This document shows positions 23,712 to 34,492 of a stretch of 64,000 nucleotides of DNA, in pieces. The notes beneath the pieces are model-generated. The model saw only the letters and a program-made list of their open reading frames with translations, did not search any database and was not told the origin of the DNA. Source of the DNA: Symbiodinium microadriaticum (Eukaryota > Sar > Dinophyceae > Suessiales > Symbiodiniaceae); NCBI GenBank assembly GCA_001939145.1, contig LSRX01001379.1:17700-81699 (forward strand), given 5' to 3'. Position 1 is the first letter of the stretch. Each line of letters starts with the position of its first letter. The position numbers and the translations under genes are program-made.

Positions 23712-24171
23712 CGCCACGGATCACAGAAGGCAGTGTAGCTGTGCTAACCAGGCCAGGGGTGCAAACTCTAGAGGCTCGCAACAGGCTCCTTTCGCAAAGC
23801 GTAAAGGTTGTCCGACCGCCTGAGCCATATTGCGTGTGCCCCAGCCTAGCGCCTTTGTGGTCAGCCGGGTCCCAATTCCCGGGCCTCGCAGCTAACGTCA
23901 CGCATGACTGCAACGAGGTAGGCGGTAGGGTTTCACCAGTCCGCGAGGTGAAAGGAGTCTCGCGGACCTAGGTCTGGGTTTCGAAAGTAGCGGATGGCGG
24001 CACCGCCTGAGCATCAGAATTCGCAAACGAGCATTCGCAAGACAGCCTTTCGCAGAGTTTGCAATAGGGTATTTCGCACACAAACCAGTCAGCAGTACCG
24101 GCATGGGATTCTTACGCCCGACTACGTCAAGCAAACGACATCCTACGCAGTCTGTTTCATCTCCCACTGCT

Positions 24172-24546
24172 ATGCCTGAGCGCCGACCCCGCGGGGGTAC
24201 GCACAGCAAACCTTTAAGACTACTGTCATGGAATGCAGGACATGTAGGCGTGCAGCAATGGGCCGAGGTCAAGGCCTGGCTACACACTAAGGCATCGGAA
24301 ACTTGTGACATCCTAGCTTCGCAGGAGACACACTGGAATGAGACAGCCGAATTCACTGTCGAGGGCTGGCAATGTGTCAGCTCGGCCAAAACAGGGGCTC
24401 CCAGGGCGCCAAAAGGAAAAGCCAAACCCCGGCACCGCCGGCGGTCACAGAACCCTGCACCGCAGGAAGAATCTGCCGCAGCATCAACGGCTAAACCTGC
24501 TAACGCGCAACACAGTGCGCATGTGGCAGCGCTTGCAGCAGATTGA
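24172..24546 (+). pseudogene. Truncated EEP (APE-type) endonuclease of the LINE
   Basis: From ATG 24172 the frame reads into the N-terminal EEP signature: RLLSWNAGHVG, then DILASQETHW (Asn and the metal-binding Glu of the Q-E-T-H box). The domain normally needs over 200 residues. Here only about 60 are present before the sequence turns into a Lys/Arg/Pro-rich linker (KGKAKPRHRRRS), so the catalytic Asp and His boxes of the C-terminal half are missing. An in-frame TGA at 24544-24546 interrupts the frame, which otherwise stays open in the same phase into the reverse-transcriptase region. Confidence 0.7.
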
Positions 24547-26080
24547 CATTACCTGGCACACAAAACCCTGCGGAAGCTTAGACCCTGGGAACCCCAAACC
24601 CGAGCGCAGCTCCAAAGTCCGGAGGGCTCGCATCTCACTCCGCAAGAAGAATTGGACATGCTGGAAACCCATGCTAGGGCGATCTTTGCAAAATACCCTC
24701 AGTTAGATCACACAGTGCATGCACTACCAGACATTTCAGGCACTTTGCTAACCAAGCACATAGGCAGCATCCGCCCTCACAAGGCTGTGCCTTCAGGCTC
24801 AGCGCCAGCAGCGGCCTGGAAACTCTGCGCCCCTGCAGCCGGCGCAAGCCTGGCTGCGCACCTGAACTCTCTGGCAGGGCACCGCCCATGCCCAGCCATT
24901 GAGGCACTCGCAGCACCGCTGAAGGATGCAGACATGTGCTTCATCCCTAAGGCGTCAAAGCCAGCGACAACGCCGGGTAACCTCAGACTCCTCAGACCCC
25001 TAGGTATCATTCGTCCTGACGGCAAGGGTCTGGCTGGAGCGTGCAGAGATCTCTTGAAGCCCACCACAGAGGCACATTTACGTGATATACCTCAATTTGC
25101 ATATCAACCAAATAGGGGTCTCTCCGACGCGCTCGGACGAGTGGTGCAGCACGTCACCGACGTTAGGGCTGCTTGCAAGCGGCACCGCCGCACACGACGT
25201 GAACTTAAGCGCGGCCTTGGCAAAACCCAGCTACCCAGCTAGAGGGCGGCATTTGTTTCGCTCTGGATCTGTCTCAGGCCTTTGACATGGTAGACAAAAG
25301 GGACTTGATCGCCACACTTGAGCAGGCTCTACCACGGGCATTAAGCAAGGCTGTAAGCTGTCTCCCACGCTTTTTCCATGTTGACAGGAACGATGTTTCG
25401 CGAGCTAACTCAACTAGCGGGCACGGAGGCTGTCCTTCGCTTTCTAACGGGTTATGCGGATGATTTGACCGTGCATTGTGATGTGCACTCATGGCAGGAC
25501 CTGCTTAGGGCGCACCAGCTTTTTCACCGATTTGCTTGCGCATGGCTTCCAGGTCAATGCCAACAAGTGTTCGGTCATGTTAAAGCTAGTGGGCAGACAG
25601 TCTGCGGCAGCTTACAAGCAGTTCACATACTGGCGCACCGCGTCAGACGGCACCATGCACCGCATGTGGAGGTTAGGCTCAACCCAGGCTCAGGAGGGAT
25701 TCCCATTCGTTAACCGTGTCAAATATCTGGGAACTAAGTTATCGTACGGCAACTTCGAGAAGGCCACCCTGCAGTACAGAATTCAGGAGGGGAATGTTAA
25801 ACTCCAACAGGTCCGCAAATATGTGCGCAACCGACGGACCTCAGGATCCAAGGCGCGCCTGCGCATATGGCACGCGACTGTCTGGGCAACAGTAGCCTCG
25901 GGCCTGGTGGACGTAGGACTTACCACAGACACTGCTACCAAATTGCGTGCATGGCACGCGGCCAAAATCCGAGCGGTCCTCAACAAACCCGCTCGCTTGA
26001 CGCATATCAGCACAGCTGACCTGTATAAGGCATCAAGGACCCGGTCCAGAAACTTGCTGATAGACAGGCCAACAGGGTGA
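24547..26080 (+). pseudogene. Reverse transcriptase of the LINE, frameshifted
   Basis: RT blocks in order: CFIPKASKPATTPGNLRLLR and PLGIIRPDGK (about 24938-25025), FAYQPNRGLSDAL (about 25096-25134), the first catalytic Asp in FALDLSQAFDMVDK (Asp codon 25266-25268), GIKQGCKLSP (25337-25366), and YADD (25453-25464), then the thumb/connection to 26080. Breaks seen: a tandem duplication of ACCCAGCT (25225-25240) shifts the frame; sequence is missing between about 25305 and 25337; T5 runs at 25371-25375 and 25521-25525 sit at two opposite-sign single-base shifts; another shift lies near 26028. Non-LTR type by motif spacing. Confidence 0.85.
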
Positions 26081-27714
26081 AGCGCTTGGAGAAGCGATGC
26101 CGGGTTGCCCACCCAGCAGACGTTAGCACCATCCCGTCAGTGCTTGAACATTCTCGCAGAATGCTGAAGCAGTATCAAGACCTCCTAACCCAATTGCCGC
26201 ATGCAGCCGGAGCCCCGGAGTGTCCCTGCCCAAGCTGTGATCAAGTCTTTGACACACCCATGGGACGTCGAACACACATCGGTAAAATGCACCCAGGCAC
26301 GGTTGATAGGTTCGTACCGTCTACGTTCCGCCAGGAACACGCTGTTTCAGGATTACCTCAGTGTGCTGCATGTTTGAGGCACTTCTCAAAGACCACCTGC
26401 TGTCAGGAGCGTGCCCAGAGCCGGCCAAACTTCGGCAACTGGAGTGTCCACCGAATGAATGCTTCCACTAGCGGAGGGGGGGGCACCGCCCTGCACCCTC
26501 GACAGCAAATGCTCCGCGACACGGCACAGACGCACACGGCGCTGGCCGTCGGGCGCCTAGACCTAGCACAGGACTTCATGGCGTATTGCGCTCTGTGTGG
26601 GTTTTGGACAGTGGATCACACGAAGATCAAGTCCCACATCCGTCAGGCACACAGAGAGCAATGGAGCCGTCATGGCAACGCGGCTACAGAGGCCTGCAAG
26701 CGAGCAGGCATACCTCTGATCAAGGGCCAACCATGCCCCTGCTGCCGTAAGCTAGTACATGACAGAAAAGGGCACGCCTCACAGTGTGCGGTACTCTTTC
26801 AGATACTCTTCTACGATCTCACACATGGACTGCAACGTACCAAGAAACACCTGTTAGATGCCCACTTCACGGCAGTACCCAGACAGGAAATTGCCGCACA
26901 TGCTCCTCCGAGGACGACTTTGCTTGCAGACCCCTCAGTTCCCTCAGGCACCTCACGTGAGGAATCTTCAGCTCCCAGACCCCTCCTGAATCCCTCCAAC
27001 TACTGCTATGTGAATGCGCTGCTCAGCGCCCTGGTGCCGACTGGCATACTTTCAGGAGCGTCGGCTTCGGCCACTGCCTTGCACAAGGAGTTGCTCAAGA
27101 CTGGCAACACACGACCACACAACGTGGTCGCATCCTTTGCACTGCGCACGCTCACCCCGAGGTGGCGCTTCGATGGCCAGCAACAGGACACATCTGAGTT
27201 CTTGCTGGCGCTTTTCCGAGGTCTTTCGGCCATGCCGATCACCAGATCTTGGGCCAAACGGGATCTTATAACGGGGGAACACCTGGATGGCGGAGGCCCA
27301 TTGATCCTCCTTCCAGCCCCTGAAGCCCCCTCACGCCTGCAGTCTCTCATCAATTCCTGGCATTCAGAAAAGCGAGACGTGGCTCTAACGGGCACCCAGC
27401 CCTTTGTAGTTCTGCAAGCTGCCAGGTTTACGGACAGGTCAAAGCTGTCTTATTCGCTGTCAGGACTGCATTTTGCATTGAACCTCCCCACATGGGAGGG
27501 ACATACAGTTGAATGGCGCGCAGGCTGGGTGCAAGCCTGTGTCTTTCACATAGGTGACTCACCTCACCGCGGCCATTACCGCACTCTCTGGAGACGCGCT
27601 CGGCATGAAGGCTGGCTCTTTACTGACGACGGACGATCGTCCATCACGGCCTCGGAAAGTGACATGCGCCAGTCCCGACACACAGAGGGCAGAGGCTGGC
27701 CCACACACAATTGA
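26077..27714 (+). CDS. LINE 3' ORF: zinc fingers plus USP (C19) deubiquitinase domain
   Basis: This is the longest intact ORF in the window (545 codons, GTG at 26077; the frame is open back to about 26029, so it is probably the downstream part of the RT polyprotein). Two classical C2H2 fingers: C51-x2-C54-x12-H-x4-H and C171-x2-C174-x12-H-x4-H. Then a C220-x2-C223-x9-H-x3-C knuckle. Residues about 300-545 match the ubiquitin-specific-protease fold: Cys box LNPSNYCYVNALLSAL with catalytic Cys310, the QQDTSEFL box at about 369-376, and the His box GHYRTLW with His500, followed by W-x-x-x-DD (Asp517/518). So Cys, His and Asp are all present. Expected activity is cleavage of ubiquitin or a ubiquitin-like tag, in a retrotransposon protein. 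No frameshift, unlike the RT upstream. The zinc fingers probably bind nucleic acid. Confidence 0.8.
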   Translation: MKRLEKRCRVAHPADVSTIPSVLEHSRRMLKQYQDLLTQLPHAAGAPECPCPSCDQVFDTPMGRRTHIGKMHPGTVDRFVPSTFRQEHAVSGLPQCAACLRHFSKTTCCQERAQSRPNFGNWSVHRMNASTSGGGGTALHPRQQMLRDTAQTHTALAVGRLDLAQDFMAYCALCGFWTVDHTKIKSHIRQAHREQWSRHGNAATEACKRAGIPLIKGQPCPCCRKLVHDRKGHASQCAVLFQILFYDLTHGLQRTKKHLLDAHFTAVPRQEIAAHAPPRTTLLADPSVPSGTSREESSAPRPLLNPSNYCYVNALLSALVPTGILSGASASATALHKELLKTGNTRPHNVVASFALRTLTPRWRFDGQQQDTSEFLLALFRGLSAMPITRSWAKRDLITGEHLDGGGPLILLPAPEAPSRLQSLINSWHSEKRDVALTGTQPFVVLQAARFTDRSKLSYSLSGLHFALNLPTWEGHTVEWRAGWVQACVFHIGDSPHRGHYRTLWRRARHEGWLFTDDGRSSITASESDMRQSRHTEGRGWPTHN

Positions 27715-28140
27715 CTAACCTGTTACGCAGGGTTCCCCTGAAGCCGGGGGCCGCCACCGCTTCTTGAGAGCGGAGCGTGCCTACCGGCCCTGAAGGACAG
27801 ACCCGTCTATAGGACGGGGTGCAGTTCTGCCCAACAAGAGTCTCAGGCTCAAGCCACTGCACCGCAGGCTCGCAGGAGCGCAGACTAAGAAGAGTGTCGG
27901 CCAGAGCTGCAGAGCACCGCCCAGGTCCAACGTTTTGACGCTCTCTCTCCTTACGGCCCATCGCCTCCTACCGGGAGTGACCAAGTGTGGGACGCCACTA
28001 GACTGGCACTCAGGGGTCCGGCCACCTGGCACGTCCCACCGGCAGGACGCGATGAAGCATACTGAGGGTGACGGAGGAAGTTTCACAGCAGCATGAGCGC
28101 ATCGAGGCATTCATTGTCCAAGCGATGAGTGGCGTAAGCG
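27715..28140 (+). other. Probable LINE 3' untranslated region
   Basis: GC-rich non-coding sequence directly after the ORF stop, with short local inverted repeats such as GACCCGTCTATAGGACGGGG (about 27806-27825). The composition changes to AT-richer host-like sequence after about 28140-28200. Confidence 0.5.
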
Positions 28141-28389
28141 CGGACTAGCGGTTTAGCTTGGTAGCTGTCTCACCACAGTCTGGTAGCAAGCGCTTGTCAG
28201 TTGCCTACTTCGTCTTTTAGTTTTTTTGAAAGTTCTTTGTTAGTCAATAGTTCGGCTTCTCTGCGACTGGCTTTCATCATTTCTCCAAAGCTCGTAACTT
28301 GTACAGTCTGGTGCCAGGGCTGATACAATTCGCCCGCTATGAGCAGAGCCCGCTCGCTCAGCGTCCAATCAAAAATTGCAGTTGCAGTA

Positions 28390-28604
28390 GCACTACCACT
28401 ACCACTACCACTTCCACGACGACGACGACGACTACTACTACTACTACTACTACTATAGTAGTGGTACTAGCAGGAGTCAGGAGTAGTGTTGTTGTTATTC
28501 TTCTTGTTGTTGGTGGTGATGATGGTGTTGTTATACTGCTGCTACGACGACGATGGCGACGACGAGTGCGACGACCACTACGACGACGACTACTACTTCT
28601 AAGC
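28390..28604. repeat. ACT/ACG trinucleotide microsatellite right of the LINE
   Basis: (ACT)n, (ACG)n and GTT variants with an internal polarity switch near 28456 (ACT to AGT). It is the reverse complement of the repeat at 23482-23711. Confidence 0.9.
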
Positions 28605-28605
28605 A

Positions 28606-28776
28606 GCCGAACTTTGTGCAAGGCGTTCCGGCGATGGGCCGAAAGCGAGCACAAGAGGCGCCGTGTTTGGGATTGCGTGAGGCCTGACAGAACGCTCTTC
28701 GTGGAGTCTGGATATGCGCAGTGGTCCTTAAGGATCGAAGCAAGCATGGAGCTTCCCTACAAGCGACTAGTATGAC
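28606..28776 (+). CDS. Possible terminal exon
   Basis: Immediately after the microsatellite the frame reads a basic then mixed soluble segment (LCKAFRRWAESEHKRRRVWD ... SMELPYKRLV) to TGA 28773-28775. It looks coding, but the 5' edge lies in the microsatellite, and a second frame is open for part of the length. Confidence 0.3.
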
Positions 28777-31700
28777 TCCCCTCTGACAGGCTCACGCGCC
28801 GGTCGCAGGTCAAAGCCTCACAAGGTTCAGGGTGTGAAGGTTGGGGGGATGTGGGACACGTCATCAAAACGGAAGCGCCAAGTGCAGATGCTACAGTGAG
28901 GGTTTAGGAGCTGCGGTTTAGGGTCACGAACATGCCATTGGCTTCACCGTGTGGTCGAACCGGCCTTAGGATTAGGATTTGATAGTGAAGATGCTATAGC
29001 ATGCTGAAATATTTTGTCCGGCGGAAGAGCAAGGAGGGCGACTGCTAGAACAGGTATTGCAACCACAAGATGTTCCCCGACCCCCACATTGCAGCTTCGC
29101 CCAAACCCCCAGCAGTCTCAAAAGAAGGATGACGCTGAAGATTCCTCCGAGGCTGGCACTGTGCCGGAAGGTTTGGGCTTTGAAGTTTGGGTTTAGGGAA
29201 AAGGATTCGCCGATAGAGCGTAGACCACACAAGAAGTGTTGGGATGGCAAGCTGCATGCTTTTGATGTCTAGTGTTGCATGCGCACTGCAGAGGTTTTGC
29301 ATGCACAGTGCCGACATTTGCCATGACGGGGTTCTTACGCATCTTGACAGGAGCCCTTTACAGGATTTAAGCCTCAATCTAGTTCCGTACAGTTAGAAGA
29401 TCGCAACCTGCCCCCCCCTCCCGTGACACGATTTCAACTGTCGCATGCGGCCGTCGCAAGCGTTCCGGCAGACGTCCGTTCATGAAGATGCTTCAAGTTC
29501 AGATTGAGTTACTTTGTTTTTTGTTTGAGATGTTCTTTTTTAACCTGACATCTGGACGTGTTTGATTTCTGACCTTTATGGTCTGCATGAACCACCAGAC
29601 TTCCCAACCTGACTGCAAGTCCCAATTCGACATGATTCCAATCAGAGGTTTCCTGAAGGTCTTAACACCGCACACCCCAGTGGAAACCCTGAAGGAAAGC
29701 ATTGTGTATGAACGCTCACGCCAGGCGAAAGCTGCAGGGGAGGAAAACGAGGATTCCAAAGCCCCGCAAGCATTTGAGATTTGGTTTGGGCGGGCCACTG
29801 AGCCAACGTTTGAGTAGCCGGTGGACTCAACATCGAGTGCTGCAACTGCAAAGTTATGTTCAGGGGGCCTGCAGGATGGGCACCACTGCAGTTTAGCACA
29901 AGACTTTCCATGTATTTGTGTTGTGACGTCTGTAGCAGAGCTTGCCAGTTTCATCCTCTTTGCTTTGGGAGAGTAGCATGCCGCTCTTGTTCAGGGCTTG
30001 CTGTTTGGTAGTCGGGGCTGGGTACATACAGTGGTTCATGGATTCGGAAGAAAGCTACAGACCCCTTCGAAGATAGGGACACGTGTGATCGGAGTTCTTG
30101 CTCCAAATGTTGGCATGCATCCTCCGGAGCTGTCCTCGCTGCGGGAATCCTGGCTCGGAGAGTTGCTAGCAGCCTTGATTAAACGCTTTTGATCAGGGTG
30201 CTTGTCAGTGTTCTTTACTTCAGTCAGAACGCATGTCTCATTGGATACCCTTTTCAGAGGTGCTTTTTGATTTGTGTTCCTTAAGATGCGTAATGCATCG
30301 TCATCATCATCGGGAGGGACTCTCAGTCCGGGTCGGCCAGATCAAGGATGGGACCAAAAAAACCGTATCTTACGTTCGGGGCTCTTTGAGTCGATGTCAT
30401 CCTTGTCGTCTCCATGAACGAGCATTTTTCCTAGGGAATAGTGTGACGAACCATTCAAATGATCAAATCATTCCACTGGTCCGAAGATTCCAACGAGGGC
30501 CACAAGCGGCCAACAAACTTTGCCGAACCAAGTTCAGACTCAAGTCTTGCGAAAGGTTCCCTGCAGGACGTTTAGGAACAGTGCCATAGCAAGCCCTTTC
30601 ACATGACGAATGCATTTCGGAACATCGGGTGTCCCTGTTGTGCCCAGAACTCTCTTGACAACCTGGCTCAGGTTCAAGGTTTGGAGCCTATAGTACCCTG
30701 CAGTCTGAATGCTTCAACGGATGTTGCTCAATCGTATGCTATACATAAAGCCGTCTTCATTTCCGAACCGGTTTTTCCCTTGAATCCCTTTGTCGTGCAT
30801 GCACACGCAGCACCCCTAAAGCCACAAATGCCTCAGGCTCCTAAACGGGAAAGCCGTTTTCAGAAGCTGTCACGTGGCGACAGGAGCCGAAGGAGGAAAG
30901 CAACAAACAACAAGACAAAAAGAAGAAGGCCGGTGCTCGAATGAGTTTTGGGGTTAGGCTTTGTGCATTCAGGTCAGAACCATGGTCCAACTCTGATACT
31001 TGCTCCCTATTTGCACTAGATTTATGCGCTTTCAATCTGTGCCATCGGTTCCTCGTCATATGCCCCATGTTCTACATCCCGAACATTTCGAGCTCTAGAC
31101 AGACTTCCCACGTTCGTACAATCTGCATCACTAACCGACCACCCCACAGACTCTACGAGCATACATACCATTCCTCAGCCAATCCCAGAGATTCCAAATC
31201 CTCAGCCCTACAAGCATCGCTCTGCAGACCATGGGCCGGGGCACACCATCCGTGCTCCCTCGCGGGGGGCTGAAGCGGGGGAGGGCGAGGTTGGGGTTGG
31301 GTTCGGGGTCGCAACAGCCATCTGAGTCAAGTTTCTGGGGGATTATGACATGCAACAACGGCGAGCTTGTGGGTCGAATCAGCTGCCGCCTGGCCTGCCA
31401 GTTTAGAGCATGAACTGCTCACACCTTCGGATGTTTCTGAGACCGGAGACCGATGAAGCCTTCAGCACAACAGAATTCAAGGGAGCAAGGAAATTCAGAG
31501 ATAATGATCTAATTTCATATCTCCATCGGTGCACATGAGGGGGTACCTCAAAGAAATCTGCTGATGGGCCGATGGGGAAGGCCACATTCTTTCCAGTGCG
31601 CGAGTTCCTGCAGACACGTTCTCGTTCGTGGCGAGTCATACAACCGCTCTTCACCTTTCCTAAACTCCGCCCACCTCCCTCAAAGCAGAGTGGCATCAGA

Positions 31701-33540
31701 AAAGCTGCCTACCACAACTTCTCTACAGTAGAGGGGTGCTGTTTTGCTTCGGGTAAATGTTACGTAAAAAGCATCGAGGCGAGATCTTGGGCTCCAGCGT
31801 GATCCTGACTGCGGGTGGTGGCTCTTGCGGCCACAAGCATGGACCCAATCCGGGTGCCATCGCTTGCCGCCAGGGTGAGGAGGCCTGGAAAGCCGGACTG
31901 AAACCCCCAGCGACCTTGTAGCGCGGGGCTTGTGAACCCTAAACCCAAGCCCGAGAATCTCCTTGTCCTACTTATCGCTGCTGCTTTTCTGCCAACCGCT
32001 TTTACCATTGTTGTTGTGTTCAGTCTGCGTCTTCTCGTTGTTGCTCACCTTGTAACAAGTCATCCCGAAGGCATTCCTCGGCTGTGAGGCAAACCGCTTA
32101 TGGCACTCGCCGAGCTCAGCCCCACCCTGCTTGGTGCATTCTTACTCACTCTCATGTGACGAGGAGATTCGCGACAGCAAGCATCAGATCGACATGGAGA
32201 GGAGGTGCGCGTCGAACTTCTCAACTGGCCCTCGAACCCCCCAACGTAGCCCTCAGCCCAGGTTGACCCAAGTGTGCACGGACCTGTCGCACACCGTGCC
32301 TGGTGTCTTCGGCCAGGCCATGGGCTAAGGAGAAGTTGCGGCACAGGATTTGGCATGTTCTGCTCAACAGTGGTCTGTGTAAAGCTCAGGATGCAGAGAG
32401 CGCGACGTAAGCTTTCAGAAGTTTGAGTGTCCGGTTGACCACTGCTACCTTCCTTTGCCCGGTCGGGGTTGTAGGTTACATGGCTCAGGTCGTGACTCTC
32501 TTCAACCCGGTTCAGCAACGGTTCCGTTTGGCGGTCAATGTAGTGCCTGGTGCCCAGACACGTTTTGGAGGGAGATACTCTTCAGACGACCTTGCGGCTG
32601 AGATTTGTATCCGCCACGTTTTCAGCCCAGAGCACGCACCTACACACTCACACGAGAATCCTGAGGAAGGTTTGTGGCTCTCTATGTGCAGGATCCAGGT
32701 TGCCCGCAACGCATAGAACTTATACCAAGTGCCGGACAGAGGCGACTTGCAGCTGTGGATGCGGTGAGCCTGCCTTGTTCCCTGTAAGCACTGCTGAGGC
32801 TGAAGGGGCACCTGGATACCGTCGTCACGCAGACGGTGGACGTGGCTCGCTACTGCAAGCGATGCCTCAAGGCCCAGGGATGGTGCCCAACGGCTTTCCG
32901 TGTCCCGCAGAGGTTTGCCACCAGTGAAGCACTGTGACTGGGTGCCCATTCAACCTCATGGGGAAGCATGGCGGCTAGGATGCGATGATGGCGCCGCCGA
33001 CTTTCCTGCCCCTGGACAACGCTCTGCTGAAGAGCATGATCATGGACCCATGGCTCCACGAGGCGGCTACAGATGCCAGTTGGGGCGTTCTCAGTCGCCT
33101 AACGGAATAAAGCAGCGAATTCAGGGTTCACCGTCTGCCAGCGTGTATTTGCAAGCTGCTACCATGCTTTAGCCAAGAAGAAGTCTGTCCAGAGGAAGTC
33201 GTCTTTGGGTGGGACGCAGGCCCTGCAAGGCCGAAGGCTGCGTCCGGCCAAGGTCTCAGCGTTTCGCTACAGGAAGGTCTGTCTCGTCTTGTAGCGGGCT
33301 ACTTCCCAGCCGCAACCAACAGCGATCCCACGAACCTCCTGGCTAGCGGGCTCAGCTGTCAGGCCCAGCATGGCTTTTTTCGAAAGCACCAGAAACCTTG
33401 CAACCTCACTAACCTTCGGTAACCTTCGACTCAGGCTCTCAGTTGCATCTCCTTCGAGCCCTCCTTGAGTCGTGCTTTCGACTTCCTCCTGTCGGCGCGC
33501 AAGGGGAGTCCGGGAATGCTGTGTGACACTTCATTTTCTG
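28777..33540. other. Mostly gene-poor; a few weak exon candidates
   Basis: Candidates: about 29670-29770 plus (ETLKESIVYERSRQAKAAG, charged, helical), 30780-30944 plus (basic C-terminal tail SRRRKATNNKTKRRRPVLE ending at TGA), and 32160-32328 plus (EIRDSKHQIDMERRC). None has a confirmed splice pair and none was recognised. TTTAGGG-like motifs occur at about 28898-28925. Confidence 0.3.
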
Positions 33541-33548
33541 TTGCTCCA

Positions 33549-33595
33549 GGGTTTAGGCTTTTAGGGTTTAGGGTTTAGGGGTTTAGGGTTTGAGC
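33549..33595 (+). repeat. Telomere-like repeat block (TTTAGGG)
   Basis: About six units of TTTAGGG with GTTTAGGC and GGGGTTTAGGG variants, following a CTCCAG. Short and degenerate, like many others in this window. Confidence 0.85.
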
Positions 33596-33817
33596 TCTAT
33601 TTAAGGCTTCGCTGTTGGAAGCACGGAGAAATTCATAGCCCGGCAGTCTCTGTCTTAGCCCTTTGTGCAGATCAATGGATTGGAGAATCGCACCGCCCCA
33701 ATCTTTCCCTGCAAGCAGTCGCAAGTTACAGCAAAGGTGACACTATCGAGCAGGAGAAACAACTTAGGATATTTCCACTTGGGTTTTTTGGACTGCTTTG
33801 GGGCTGGCTGCTGACAG

Positions 33818-33851
33818 GATGTCGTGATTGCCGATTCCTTGGATGCCGGCC
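33818..33851 (+). CDS. Micro-exon candidate
   Basis: It lies between GCTGACAG (ends 33817, after a T-rich tract) and a strong GTAAGTTTG donor (33852). 34 nt reading DVVIADSLDAG. A further donor GTGAGTCC at 33991 ends a following open stretch (about 33905-33990), but the connecting phase is not settled. Confidence 0.4.
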
Positions 33852-34399
33852 GTAAGTTTGCGCTGCCGGCGTGTTTGAGAATGATGTCCCTGGCTTTTTG
33901 CAACAGAGAGCCGCTGCACCAGGTCCTCGGCGTTGCGAAGGAGCTGGGCCTGAAGTGCAGGACCCCGCCGTCGCTCCCCGCAGCACACCTGTGAGTCCAC
34001 CTTAAAACTCCGCCCCACACTACCTGTCGCAAGCAGAGCGGAGCCCACCACCTTGGCTCCAGGGTGGTGACGCTCAGCGGGGAGGTGATCTCTCGCGATG
34101 GGAAGCTTGCTGTCAGAGACCCAGGGGGGTCAGTTTGCTATTGCGGCGGTTGGTGCCTGGTTTCGGTGTTTTAGGGCTTCGCATTTGAAAGATCTTGAGG
34201 GTAGAGTTTAAGATTTAACGAGGTATTAGTGCCTACATGTTTGAAGATTTAGGAGGTGCGGTTCTGTGGTCAGGGACCTCGTGCCATCGGGTTTCAAGAC
34301 CCGTTTGGAGGTTCGGTTTATCGGAGCCGCGCTTTCTTTGGGTAGGCTCAGCGGGATCAAGGCAGAAGCACAGCCAGTTGTGTGAGTTGTGTGTACTAC

Positions 34400-34492
34400 A
34401 GGGGCTTAGATAGTTGCCAATACTATTTTGGGGGCTCCTTATTATCAATAGAGTATACTGTGCCCCAAAACCCTATTCCAAATACTAGGGCC
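34400..34492 (-). mobile_element. MITE-like element, family 2
   Basis: Read on the minus strand it has GGAATAGGGTTTTGGGGCA, then ATAATAAGGAGC, then AGTATTGGCAACTATCTAAG and ends in CCCCT. This aligns along its length with the plus-strand copy at 53076-53171. The ends are inverted (AGGGGC-T / GGCCCT). Confidence 0.7.

Larger units (their letters stand above)
24100..28140 (+). mobile_element. LINE-type retrotransposon with zinc fingers and a USP protease
   Basis: About 4 kb and more GC-rich than its surroundings. In order: a truncated endonuclease/exonuclease/phosphatase domain, a reverse transcriptase with the classical motifs including YADD, a Cys/His zinc-finger region, and a C-terminal ubiquitin-specific-protease-like domain, then about 400 bases of GC-rich 3' untranslated sequence. 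The boundaries are estimates: no poly(A) tail or target-site duplication was recognised. The 5' and RT parts carry a stop, indels and deletions, so this copy should not be able to transpose by itself, while the last ORF is intact. Confidence 0.85.

Noticed and set aside
23377-23913. Long open frames on both strands (poly-Ser/Val, poly-Thr/Tyr)
   Set aside because: They are translations of the AGT/TTG microsatellite and are open in all frames because of the repeat.
24338-24706. Alternative +1 frame between the endonuclease and RT of the LINE
   Set aside because: The original frame resumes after the single TGA with better coding character (HYLAHKTLRKLRPWEPQTRA) and reaches the RT in the same phase.
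30233-30589. 118-codon plus-strand frame
   Set aside because: Cys/His/Arg-rich with no splice pair and no second exon in phase; looks like chance reading.
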